From contig CAKSDP010000028.1 of NCBI GenBank assembly GCA_934446065.1, positions 1 to 19,669 of the forward strand: a DNA stretch of 19,669 nucleotides, given 5' to 3'. This document shows, in pieces, positions 7,224 through 14,104 of this stretch. The stretch is from an uncultured Eubacteriales bacterium (GTDB lineage: Bacteria > Bacillota > Clostridia > Oscillospirales > CAG-272). Each line of letters starts with the position of its first letter. The stretch's first letter is position 1. The translations under genes were made by a program, and so were the position numbers. The notes beneath the pieces were generated by a model. It was not told where the DNA came from. It was given only the letters and a program-made list of their open reading frames with translations, and searched no databases.

Positions 7224-7269
7224 GAGGCTTCTCCTTTGCTCAGATTTGTTTTTTGTTTTTGTTGGTGAC

Positions 7270-7298
7270 ATTTTACCACCGCACAAAGCGTTTGTCAA
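7270..7298 (-). promoter_or_regulatory. Promoter of the metQNI leader
   Basis: On the minus strand, TTGACA (7298-7293, perfect -35) and TAAAAT (7275-7270) are separated by 17 bp. The predicted start, near 7263, leaves a leader of about 200 nt before metQ. The 109 bp between this promoter and the ybaK stop (7299-7407) hold only a weak CGAAAA/TTTTCG hairpin, so some read-through from the upstream operon is possible. Confidence 0.85.
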
Positions 7299-7407
7299 TA
7301 GAAACTTCCGATTTTTTTTGGTTTTATATACAGTCACAGAATTGCGCTCGAAAAATCGCGTATTTTCGGCAAAATGAATGCACAGGCAGAATATCCTGCA
7401 AAGCGGG

Positions 7408-7884
7408 TCACTCCGTCTCCGGAAGCTTTGCCACATCCACCCACGATACAAAGCCGGAATACCGCTCAAGCTCCGGTATCGTCAGTTCTATCGCGCTGTT
7501 TGCGCTGCCGCACGCCGGAAACACTGTTTCAAAGCGTTTGAGGGATTCGTCGAGATACACCCTGACTCCGTCGTTCACGGCAAACGGGCATACTCCGCCG
7601 ACCGCGTGGCCGACCGCCTCCGTCACCTCATCATGCGCAAGCATTTTCGCTTTCACGCCGAATGTTTCCTTGAATTTACGGTTATCGATCTTCGCATCGC
7701 CCGCAACAACGACAAGTATCGCATCGCTTCCGACGCGGAAAGACAGCGTTTTTGCGATACGGCACGGCTCGCAACCGAGCGCTGCCGCCGCAAGCTCCAC
7801 CGTTGCGCTCGACGCTTCAAGCTCGCGCACGCGATCGGCTATGCCGAGCGATGAAAAATACTTCTTTACTCTTTCGATTAACAC
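7408..7884 (-). CDS. YbaK/EbsC family aminoacyl-tRNA deacylase
   Basis: Members of this family hydrolyse mischarged tRNA, for example Cys-tRNA(Pro) for YbaK or Ala-tRNA(Pro) for ProX-like proteins. The exact substrate here cannot be read from sequence. The 158-residue, single-domain protein has the conserved CRIAKTLSF stretch with the putative catalytic-pocket Lys45, AGDAKID at 61-67, and the glycine-rich VGHAVGGVCPFAV at 91-103. The start is a GTG at 7884, 14 nt after the smsB stop, with only a weak GGGGCG as ribosome-binding site, so translation may be coupled to smsB. It is the last gene of the apparent hisS-aspS-smsC-smsB-ybaK operon, which places a tRNA-editing enzyme next to two tRNA synthetases. 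It lacks membrane segments and is cytosolic. Confidence 0.9.
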   Translation of the reverse strand: MLIERVKKYFSSLGIADRVRELEASSATVELAAAALGCEPCRIAKTLSFRVGSDAILVVVAGDAKIDNRKFKETFGVKAKMLAHDEVTEAVGHAVGGVCPFAVNDGVRVYLDESLKRFETVFPACGSANSAIELTIPELERYSGFVSWVDVAKLPETE

Positions 7885-7898
7885 GTGTTACGCCCCGA

Positions 7899-8816
7899 TC
7901 ACTTCAAAAATCCGCTTATTATCTGTTCTTCGGCTTCCTTTTCGGTAAGGCCGAGAGTCATGAGCTTCATGAGCTGCTCACCGGCGATCTTTCCGATCGC
8001 TGCCTCGTGGATCAGCGTTGCGTCAACGTTGTTCGCATTGATGCGAGGCTCCGCCGTGACCGACGCTGCATCCATGATGATCGCGTCGCACTCGGTGTGC
8101 CCGTTGCACTTGTTATTTCCGTTGACCTCCGAAATATAGTGCTGATGAGAGGAATCCTTCGCGACGGAACGCGATATCACGTGTGCCGAGGAGTTCACGC
8201 CGTCAAGGTTCACCTTGAAATCAGTCGTCGCGGACTGGCGTCCGTGCGTCATGATCTTCTCCGAGATCGTGAGGATTGCGCCGTCCGCAAGGGTAGCCTC
8301 CGTTGAACGGTAGGTTGAATCAATCCCGCGGATCTGTACGGTGTTCATCTCAAGCGACGAGCCTTCATCCATATATACGATGGTCTTGGGATTCATGATA
8401 CGCTCGCCGGTACCCTCTCCCTCGCCGTAGTGCTTCTCGATGTAGACCACGTGGGCACCCTTCTCGATATGGAACGTGTGGACGCCGTCGTGGGAGGATC
8501 GCGCGTCTCCGGTGTTGTGGATACCGCATCCGGCGACAATGACAACGTCCGCGCCCTCTCCGACGTAAAAATCGTTGTACACGAGGTCGTCAAGTCCCGT
8601 TTTTGAGATGATGACCGGGATATGGACGCTCTCGTTCTTCGTGCCCGGCTTTATTATAATATCGATTCCGGGATTATCGGTTTTTGTCACGATGTCGATA
8701 TGCTCAGTTGTATTTCTGCCCGCTTTCTCGCCGTTGGCACGGATATTGTACGCGCCCTCCGGCACGCCGTGGATATCCGCGATCTTTTCAAGCAGACTCT
8801 TTTCTATCTGATCCAT
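7899..8816 (-). CDS. SufB/SufD-family scaffold protein, minimal SMS type (SmsB)
   Basis: This is the iron-sulfur scaffold subunit that would partner the adjacent SufC-like ATPase. At 305 residues it is much shorter than classical SufB (about 460-490), matching the compact SufB-like protein of the two-gene SUF-like minimal system. The beta-helix core contains VVIVAGCGIHNTGD (Cys97) and SSHDGVHTFHIEKGAH. The C-terminal part has C237-N-G-H240-T-E-C243 and ANNVDATLIHEAAIGKI, whose His270-Glu271 correspond to the His-Glu pair of SufB proteins. These cysteines and His-Glu are the likely cluster or metal ligands. The ATG follows the smsC stop by 8 nt, with GAGGT just upstream. No SufS, SufU or SufD gene is in the window. 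SufD is the alternative name, but the cysteine set favours a SufB-like role. Confidence 0.88.
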   Translation of the reverse strand: MDQIEKSLLEKIADIHGVPEGAYNIRANGEKAGRNTTEHIDIVTKTDNPGIDIIIKPGTKNESVHIPVIISKTGLDDLVYNDFYVGEGADVVIVAGCGIHNTGDARSSHDGVHTFHIEKGAHVVYIEKHYGEGEGTGERIMNPKTIVYMDEGSSLEMNTVQIRGIDSTYRSTEATLADGAILTISEKIMTHGRQSATTDFKVNLDGVNSSAHVISRSVAKDSSHQHYISEVNGNNKCNGHTECDAIIMDAASVTAEPRINANNVDATLIHEAAIGKIAGEQLMKLMTLGLTEKEAEEQIISGFLK

Positions 8817-8824
8817 AGTTACCT

Positions 8825-9550
8825 CTAATCGATCTTATCTTTAAGAATACTGCACACGGAGCCGCCTCCGAACAGAGTCGGCAGCACCTCGTCCTTCGTG
8901 CCTGTGTGCACGATCTCGCCGTCGGAGATAACGACGATGCGGTCGGCAATATTCAGGATACGCTCTTGGTGAGATATAATGATTATCGAGCCGCGCACCT
9001 TCTCGCGCATATTCTCGAACACCTTTATAAGGCTGTTGAAGCTCCAGAGATCAATGCCCGCCTCCGGCTCATCGAAAACGGATATCTCGGTGCCGCGCGC
9101 GAGTATCGTTGCGATCTCGATACGCTTAAGCTCGCCGCCGGAAAGAGTTGCGTTTATCTCGCGGTTGATATAATCCCTTGCGCACAGTCCCACCTCGGAG
9201 AGATAGGTGCACGCCTCCGTAACGCCGATATCGCGCCGCGCCGCGATCTTAATGAGATCAGCGACGGTGATCCCCTTGAATCTGACCGGCTGCTGGAACG
9301 CGTAGCCGATCCCGGCATTTGCGCGGTCTGTGATCGACATATCGGTGATATCCCGATCGTCGATATAGATTCTGCCGGATGTCGGCTTATATATACCGGA
9401 AATGATCTTTGCGAGGGTAGATTTGCCGCCGCCGTTCGGACCGGTTATAACCGTGAACGGATCGGCAAACTCAAGGCTGACGTTGCGGAGGATGTCCTTT
9501 TCTCCCCCGTCGGTGTCAACCGAGAATGATACATTTTCAAGTCTGAGCAT
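8825..9550 (-). CDS. SufC-like ATPase of the Fe-S assembly system (SmsC)
   Basis: This cytosolic ABC-type ATPase powers Fe-S cluster assembly on the SufB-like scaffold encoded next. The 241-residue product has Walker A GPNGGGKST at 37-45, Q-loop near FQQP (85-88), signature LSGGE at 136-140, Walker B ISVFDE at 156-161 and the switch His194 in ISHQ. The EPEAGID stretch after Walker B is typical of SufC rather than of transporters, which usually have EPTSALD. The start is ATG 9550, with AAAGGG 7 nt upstream. A longer reading to 9640 adds a Cys/Arg-rich tail overlapping aspS that is not part of the family. It lies 17 nt after aspS. Confidence 0.93.
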   Translation of the reverse strand: MLRLENVSFSVDTDGGEKDILRNVSLEFADPFTVITGPNGGGKSTLAKIISGIYKPTSGRIYIDDRDITDMSITDRANAGIGYAFQQPVRFKGITVADLIKIAARRDIGVTEACTYLSEVGLCARDYINREINATLSGGELKRIEIATILARGTEISVFDEPEAGIDLWSFNSLIKVFENMREKVRGSIIIISHQERILNIADRIVVISDGEIVHTGTKDEVLPTLFGGGSVCSILKDKID

Positions 9551-9567
9551 AAGCCTGCCCTTTCTTT

Positions 9568-11361
9568 TTATTCTTCTTCCTCTGCCACAACGGCAATGCC
9601 AAGCTCTGCAAGAGCCGCAGGATCTGCCTTTGACGGGCATTTTGACATAAGTTCGGATGCGTTCTGCACCTTCGGGAACGCGATAACGTCGCGGATGTCC
9701 TCGAGTCCGAGCAGCAGCGCCACCAGTCTGTCAAGACCGAATGCGAGACCGCCGTGCGGGGGAACTCCGTACTTGAACGCCTCAAGCAGGAATCCGAATT
9801 TCTCCTCGGCAGACGCATCGTCGATGCCGAGCACGGAGAACATCTTCTTCTGCATTTCGGTTGTGTGGATACGGATCGAGCCGCCGCCGAGCTCCGTGCC
9901 GTTCAGCACGATATCGTATGCTCTTGCGCGGACAGCGCCGGGATCGGTGTCGATCTTCGCCATATCCTCCTCCATCGGCATGGTGAAGGGATGATGCATC
10001 GCATAGAAACGACCGTCCTCCTCGCTGTACTCAAGCAACGGGAACTCGGTGATCCACAGGAAATTGAACTTCGAGCGGTCGATGAGATTCATGCGGCGTG
10101 CAACCTCGCAGCGGAGCGCGCCGAGAGACGCAAACACGACCGAATTCTTTGCGGCAACAACAAGCATGAGGTCGCCGGCGCCGGTTCCGGTGCGCTCGCA
10201 GATCGCAGCGATCTCGTCCTCGGTGAGAAATTTCGCGAACGATGATGAAACGGTGCCGTCAGCCGCGTGCTTATACCATGCAAGTCCCTTTGCGCCGTAA
10301 GTTTTAACGTACTCGACGAGTGAGTCGATCTCCTTGCGGGGCATCGACGCGCCGCCGGGAACGCTGATCGCACGGACGCTGCCGCCCTCTGCGACCGCAG
10401 AGGAGAACACGGAGAATCCGGTCTTTCCGGCGATGTCGGAGATATTGCACAGCTCAAGTCCGAATCTCGTATCAGGCTTATCGGAGCCGTAGCGGCGCAT
10501 AGCCTCGGCGTATGTCATACGTGCAAACGGGATCTCAAGCGGCTGTTTCATGAAGTTGTCGAACAAATACTTGAGGAATCCCTCGTTGAGAGAGATGATG
10601 TCCTCCTCATCGACAAACGAAAGCTCAAGGTCGATCTGGGTGAACTCGGGCTGTCTGTCGGCACGCAGGTCCTCGTCGCGGAAGCAGCGTGCGATCTGAA
10701 TATAGCGGTCGAATCCGGAGTACATCAGGATCTGCTTGTAAAGCTGAGGGGACTGCGGAAGTGCATAGAACTTGCCGTTGTGTACGCGGCTCGGCACAAG
10801 GTAGTCACGCGCACCCTCGGGAGTAGGTCCGATAAGGCAGGGCGTCTCAATGTCGATAAAGCCGTGATCCGCAAAGTAGTCGCGCGCAAGCTTGACTATC
10901 TTCGAGCGGGCGATGATGTTGTTCTGCATATCCGGACGGCGCAGGTCGAGATAACGGTGCGCAAGTCTGAGCTCGCTCTTGACGTCGCTTCCCTCGACGA
11001 TCGCAAAAGGCGGGGTGTTTGCCTCGCAGAGGATCTTCATGGAATCAACGGCGATCTCGATCTCACCGGTAGGCATATTGCGGTTGACCGCGCCCTCACC
11101 TCTCGAACGTACCTCGCCTGCGGCGGAGATCACGTACTCCGAGCGGGCGCCGAACGCGTCATTGAAGATCTTTCTGTCGGTATTATCGTCAAATGCAAGC
11201 TGGACGATACCGGTTCTGTCGCGAAGATCGATAAATATAAGGCTGCCGAGGTCGCGCTGCCTCTGAACCCAGCCGCATACCCTGACGCGGCGTCCTATAT
11301 CTGCGGCACTGAGAGTTCCGCAATAATCGGTTCTCTTATCTTCTTTTGCAAAGCTTTCCAT
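9568..11361 (-). CDS. aspS: Aspartyl-tRNA synthetase, bacterial type
   Basis: AspRS charges tRNA-Asp in the cytosol. The 597-residue class II enzyme has the N-terminal OB-fold anticodon domain (WVQRQRDLGSLIFIDLRDR at 31-49). The core includes QSPQLYKQ (203-210) and motif 2 FRDEDLRADRQPEFTQ (227-242). The bacterial GAD insertion lies between about 290 and 420. Motif 3 is GLDRL at 542-546, followed by RDVIAFPK. The DLG in the OB-fold resembles tRNA-Asp-specific enzymes, while the GEGAVNRNM loop resembles the relaxed Asp/Asn type, so its tRNA-Asn activity is undecided. The C-terminus is a short acidic tail, AEEEE. AAGGAAGG precedes the ATG. hisS is 31 nt upstream and smsC 17 nt downstream. Confidence 0.98.
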   Translation of the reverse strand: MESFAKEDKRTDYCGTLSAADIGRRVRVCGWVQRQRDLGSLIFIDLRDRTGIVQLAFDDNTDRKIFNDAFGARSEYVISAAGEVRSRGEGAVNRNMPTGEIEIAVDSMKILCEANTPPFAIVEGSDVKSELRLAHRYLDLRRPDMQNNIIARSKIVKLARDYFADHGFIDIETPCLIGPTPEGARDYLVPSRVHNGKFYALPQSPQLYKQILMYSGFDRYIQIARCFRDEDLRADRQPEFTQIDLELSFVDEEDIISLNEGFLKYLFDNFMKQPLEIPFARMTYAEAMRRYGSDKPDTRFGLELCNISDIAGKTGFSVFSSAVAEGGSVRAISVPGGASMPRKEIDSLVEYVKTYGAKGLAWYKHAADGTVSSSFAKFLTEDEIAAICERTGTGAGDLMLVVAAKNSVVFASLGALRCEVARRMNLIDRSKFNFLWITEFPLLEYSEEDGRFYAMHHPFTMPMEEDMAKIDTDPGAVRARAYDIVLNGTELGGGSIRIHTTEMQKKMFSVLGIDDASAEEKFGFLLEAFKYGVPPHGGLAFGLDRLVALLLGLEDIRDVIAFPKVQNASELMSKCPSKADPAALAELGIAVVAEEEE

Positions 11362-11392
11362 TACTTAAGCCTTCCTTATCTGGTTTTGTTGT

Positions 11393-12670
11393 TTATTTAA
11401 TTGTCGATGTGACGATGTCGGTTATGGTGTCTGCGACGCAGTCGAGAGAGATCTCGGTCTGCTCGCCCGTCGCCATATCCTTCAGCACGGCGCGGCCGCT
11501 CTCAAGCTCGCTTGAGCCGATTATAAGCACGCGCTTTGCGGAAAGCTTGTCCGCATACTTCATCTGCGCCTTGAGGCTTCTGCCCATTACGTCGAAATCC
11601 GCAAATATTCCGCGTGCTCTGAGCACTGCGGTGATCTTTGCGGCAGCTGCCGCTGCGTCCTCGCCCATAGAGGCAATATACACCTCGGGGCAAGCGCGCT
11701 CGGGGATCGCCGCGCCGCTCTGCTCCATCGCAAGTATAAGGCGCGTAATTCCCATTGCAAAACCGATACCCGCCATGGGAGAGCCGCCAAGCTCTCCGAC
11801 AAGGCCGTCGTAGCGTCCGCCGCCGCAGACCGTGCTCTGCGCTCCGATCCCCGGCACGATGAACTCAAACACCGTGCGCGTATAATAGTCAAGGCCGCGG
11901 ACGATCATAGGATCGATGGAATACTCGATCCCTGCCGCGTCAAGGTAGGTCTTGAGCGTGTCGAAGTGCTCCGCGCACTCCGGGCAGAGGTGGTCGATCG
12001 TTCTCGGTGCACCTGCGGCGATCCTTGCGCACGACTCGTTCTTGCAGTCGAGTACGCGGAGCGGATTTTTCGCAAGGCGCTCGCGGCACGTATCGCACAG
12101 CTCGTTCTCATAGCTCTTGAAATACGACACGAGCGCTTCCCTGTAAGCCGGGCGGCACTTCGGACAGCCGATAGAATTTATGTGGAGGTGAACGTCCTTG
12201 ATCCCAAGCTCACGGATAAATGTGTCCGCAAGCGAGAGCATCGTGAAATCGGCGCCCGCTCCCTCGGCTCCGAACATCTCGGCTCCGAACTGGAAAAACT
12301 CACGGCTGCGCCCCGCCTGAGGCTTCTCATAGCGGAAGCAGTTTATTATATAGAAATATTTAAGCGGAAGCGGATCGGACTGGCGTCCGTTTTCGATGAC
12401 CGCGCGGACGACCGATGCCGTCCCCTCGGGACGAAGCGCGAACGCACGTCCTTCCCTGTCCTCGAAGGTATACATTTCCTTCTGCACAACATCGGTGGTC
12501 TCCCCGACGCCGCGGCGGAACAGTCCGAGATCCTCAAACGCGGGAGTACGGATCTCGCCGAAGCCGAAACGCCCCGCGACCGCTCTCGCGGTACTTTCGA
12601 TATACTGCCATACATCCGTATCGGGCGCGATTATATCCATCGTGCCTCTCGGTTTTCTTATCTTCTCCAT
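11393..12670 (-). CDS. hisS: Histidyl-tRNA synthetase
   Basis: HisRS charges tRNA-His. The 425-residue class II enzyme opens with RKPRGTMDI. It has LRPEGTASVVRA (79-90), motif 2 FRYEKPQAGRSREFFQFGAE (112-131), the histidine-specific GLDYYTRTVFE (259-269) and motif 3 GIGFAMGITR (301-310), followed by the C-terminal anticodon-binding domain. The insert between motif 2 and GLDYY carries eight cysteines as C169/C172, C192/C195, C209/C214 and C229/C232. They are spaced like zinc ligands; a similar insert occurs in other clostridial HisRS. The start is ATG 12670, with AAAGG 8 nt upstream; the in-frame TTG at 12676 is too close to it. It is the first gene of the apparent hisS-aspS-smsC-smsB-ybaK operon and has its own promoter, with no T-box leader (UTR about 45 nt). 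Confidence 0.98.
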   Translation of the reverse strand: MEKIRKPRGTMDIIAPDTDVWQYIESTARAVAGRFGFGEIRTPAFEDLGLFRRGVGETTDVVQKEMYTFEDREGRAFALRPEGTASVVRAVIENGRQSDPLPLKYFYIINCFRYEKPQAGRSREFFQFGAEMFGAEGAGADFTMLSLADTFIRELGIKDVHLHINSIGCPKCRPAYREALVSYFKSYENELCDTCRERLAKNPLRVLDCKNESCARIAAGAPRTIDHLCPECAEHFDTLKTYLDAAGIEYSIDPMIVRGLDYYTRTVFEFIVPGIGAQSTVCGGGRYDGLVGELGGSPMAGIGFAMGITRLILAMEQSGAAIPERACPEVYIASMGEDAAAAAAKITAVLRARGIFADFDVMGRSLKAQMKYADKLSAKRVLIIGSSELESGRAVLKDMATGEQTEISLDCVADTITDIVTSTIK

Positions 12671-12721
12671 TGACAAAGCCTTTCTATTATTTTACGGCAT
12701 AGTTATACAAGTTTACATTTT

Positions 12722-12750
12722 AGTATACCAAATTGCGACGGGATAATCAA
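12722..12750 (-). promoter_or_regulatory. Promoter of hisS-aspS-smsC-smsB-ybaK
   Basis: On the minus strand, TTGATT (12750-12745) and TATACT (12727-12722) are separated by 17 bp, with TGG directly before the -10 box. The predicted start, near 12715, gives a leader of about 45 nt, too short for a T-box. Confidence 0.8.
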
Positions 12751-12770
12751 TAGCTATAATGAAGATTTAT

Positions 12771-12800
12771 GCAAAATTACGTCCGACGGTGCAATTTTGC
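12771..12800. repeat. Inverted repeat between divergent hisS and nfo promoters
   Basis: GCAAAATT (12771-12778) and AATTTTGC (12793-12800) form an 8-bp inverted repeat. It encloses CGTCCGACG, which is itself a small palindrome. It lies between the two divergent promoters, upstream of both -35 boxes. It might be an operator shared by both genes; no regulator is recognised. Confidence 0.5.
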
Positions 12801-12814
12801 GGCAGAAGGCGGCG

Positions 12815-12843
12815 TTGACACCTCATCTTTTTCGTGATATACT
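12815..12843 (+). promoter_or_regulatory. Promoter of nfo
   Basis: TTGACA (12815-12820, perfect) and TATACT (12838-12843) are separated by 17 bp, with an extended -10 TGA. The start is expected near 12850, about 25 nt upstream of the nfo ATG. No SOS box overlaps it. Confidence 0.85.
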
Positions 12844-12874
12844 CTTAATAACACTGATTTCGGGGGCAATTATT

Positions 12875-13714
12875 ATGTTTTATTTGGGCTGCCATCTATC
12901 CCTTACGGGAGGATATCTGAACATGGGACGCGTCGCAGCGTCGATCGGGGCAAACACGTTTCAATATTTCACGAAAAATCCGCGCGGCTCAAAGTCAAAG
13001 CCCGCCGATCCGGCTGATGTCGCCGCACTCGCCGAATTTCTGAAGGAGAACGGCTTTGCCGCGCCTTTGGCGCACGCGCCGTACACCTACAACCCCTGCT
13101 CGTCCGACGAGCGCATCCGCGAATTCACGCGCACGTCGATGCGCGGCGAGCTTGAATTTCTCGAGACGCTCCCCGGCTCGCTTTACAATTTTCATCCCGG
13201 CTGCCACGTCGGCGCGGGATCCGAAGCCGGAATCGCATCGTGTGCCGAATGTCTGAACGAGATCATGTTCGAGGGGATGCACACGACTGTTCTCATCGAG
13301 ACGATGGCGGGCAAAGGCACGGAGATCGGCCGCACGTTCGAGGAGATCCGTGCGATCATCGACGGTGTTCGTCCAGAGTACCGGGAGATGCTCGGCGTAT
13401 GCCTTGACACCTGTCACGTGAGCGACGGCGGATACGATATTGCCGCCGATCCCGACGCGGTACTTGACGAGTTCGACCGGGTGATCGGACTTGAGCGGCT
13501 GCGCGCCGTTCATCTGAACGACAGCAAAAATCCGGTCGGAGCGCACAAGGACCGTCACGAGGTCATCGGCGGAGGCACGCTCGGACTTGACGGGATCACG
13601 CGCATCATCAAATGCGAGAGGCTCCGCGACCTTCCGTTTTACCTTGAAACGCCGAACGATGTCGAGGGCTACGGCCGCGAGATCGCGCTTCTCCGCGGAA
13701 TACGCGAGGACTGA
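12875..13714 (+). CDS. nfo: Endonuclease IV (AP endonuclease)
   Basis: Nfo cleaves DNA 5' of abasic sites and trims damaged 3' ends in base-excision repair, using three zinc ions. The 279-residue TIM-barrel product keeps all nine expected metal ligands: His67 (AHAPY), His107 (NFHPG), Glu142 (LIETMAG), Asp178 and His181 (CLDTCH), His213 (AVHLND), Asp226 and His228 (KDRH) and Glu258 (LETP). The start is ATG 12875, which gives the usual family opening (FYLGCHLSLTGGY) and lies about 30 nt after the promoter. A longer in-frame start at 12797 lies upstream of the promoter and adds a non-family extension. It is a single gene divergent from hisS. No clear Rho-independent terminator follows it before the pot promoter; the spacer 13715-13804 is AT-rich with nothing else recognised. 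Confidence 0.96.
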   Translation: MFYLGCHLSLTGGYLNMGRVAASIGANTFQYFTKNPRGSKSKPADPADVAALAEFLKENGFAAPLAHAPYTYNPCSSDERIREFTRTSMRGELEFLETLPGSLYNFHPGCHVGAGSEAGIASCAECLNEIMFEGMHTTVLIETMAGKGTEIGRTFEEIRAIIDGVRPEYREMLGVCLDTCHVSDGGYDIAADPDAVLDEFDRVIGLERLRAVHLNDSKNPVGAHKDRHEVIGGGTLGLDGITRIIKCERLRDLPFYLETPNDVEGYGREIALLRGIRED

Positions 13715-13804
13715 TTGGTGACAGATCTTTCGTTTATTTCATTATACCTAATAAATAAGCCATGCACACAGTAAAATATGTGTACTAATTTATCCCCTGT
13801 ACTA

Positions 13805-13833
13805 TTGACTTATGTCGAAATAAAATGTATAAT
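13805..13833 (+). promoter_or_regulatory. Promoter of the potABCD leader
   Basis: TTGACT (13805-13810) and TATAAT (13828-13833) are separated by 17 bp, close to consensus. The start should be near 13840, leaving about 265 nt of untranslated leader before potA, far more than a simple 5' UTR needs. Confidence 0.85.
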
Positions 13834-13839
13834 GCGTAT

Positions 13840-14104
13840 TGTAATATTTTTGCATCTGTGCTGACGCCCCGAATTTTCGGGGAAACAAAACATCGCATAA
13901 CGTTTCGCAGATGTTTCACCTGTGGCAGTTTTGAACAAAGACCGGGATGCGCACGTCGCATCTGAGAGATCGCAAGCTACAATCGGAGCGGGAGGTTCTC
14001 CGATATGTAAAAAACTCTTTGCGGGGGCTGTGATCAGTCATGGGTGGGTTCGCGCAGAGCTTAACAGCTTACGCGGGTTTTAACCGCAAAGGGGGATGCA
14101 AAAA
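13840..14104 (+). promoter_or_regulatory. Structured 5' leader of potABCD, candidate translational riboswitch
   Basis: No ORF is evident here, but there are many helices. TTTTTGCATC (13847-13856) is fully complementary to GATGCAAAAA (14095-14104), the ten bases just before the potA AUG. CTCTTTGCGG (14015-14024) pairs with CCGCAAAGGG (14084-14093), covering the potA Shine-Dalgarno AAAGGGGG (14088-14095), with one G-U. Local hairpins are at 13867-13882 (CCCCGA/TCGGGG), 13946-13962 (GATGCG/CGCATC), 13982-14004 (ATCGGAG/CTCCGAT), 14026-14039 and 14051-14075. A competing helix, CATCTGTG (13853-13860) with CGCAGATG (13906-13913), would exclude the first long-range helix. This fits a switch that hides or exposes the potA start site. 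It matches no riboswitch class I can recall; a polyamine or related ligand is a guess from context. Temperature or protein binding are alternatives. Confidence 0.65.

Noticed and set aside
7065..7263. S-box or T-box leader for metQNI
   Set aside because: The leader is only about 200 nt and lacks the conserved cores of both; the leader-peptide attenuator accounts for its parts.
9551..9640. 30-residue Cys/Arg-rich N-terminal extension of the SufC-like protein
   Set aside because: It overlaps the end of aspS, and ATG 9550 has a good ribosome-binding site and the family start.
12797..12874. 26-residue hydrophobic N-terminal extension of endonuclease IV
   Set aside because: It would begin upstream of the -35 box of the promoter. 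ATG 12875 gives the normal family start; a signal-like segment on a DNA-repair enzyme is not expected.
13961..13971. TPP riboswitch-like CTGAGAGAT in the pot leader
   Set aside because: The remaining THI-box elements (GGGTGC, the ACC..GAACCTGAT segment and the final AGGGA) are absent.
14041..14060. T-box-like GGGTGGGTTCGCG in the pot leader
   Set aside because: It resembles the GGGTGGNACCGCG T-box core, but the ACC is replaced by TTC. No specifier-loop stem or following intrinsic terminator was found, so a T-box is not supported.
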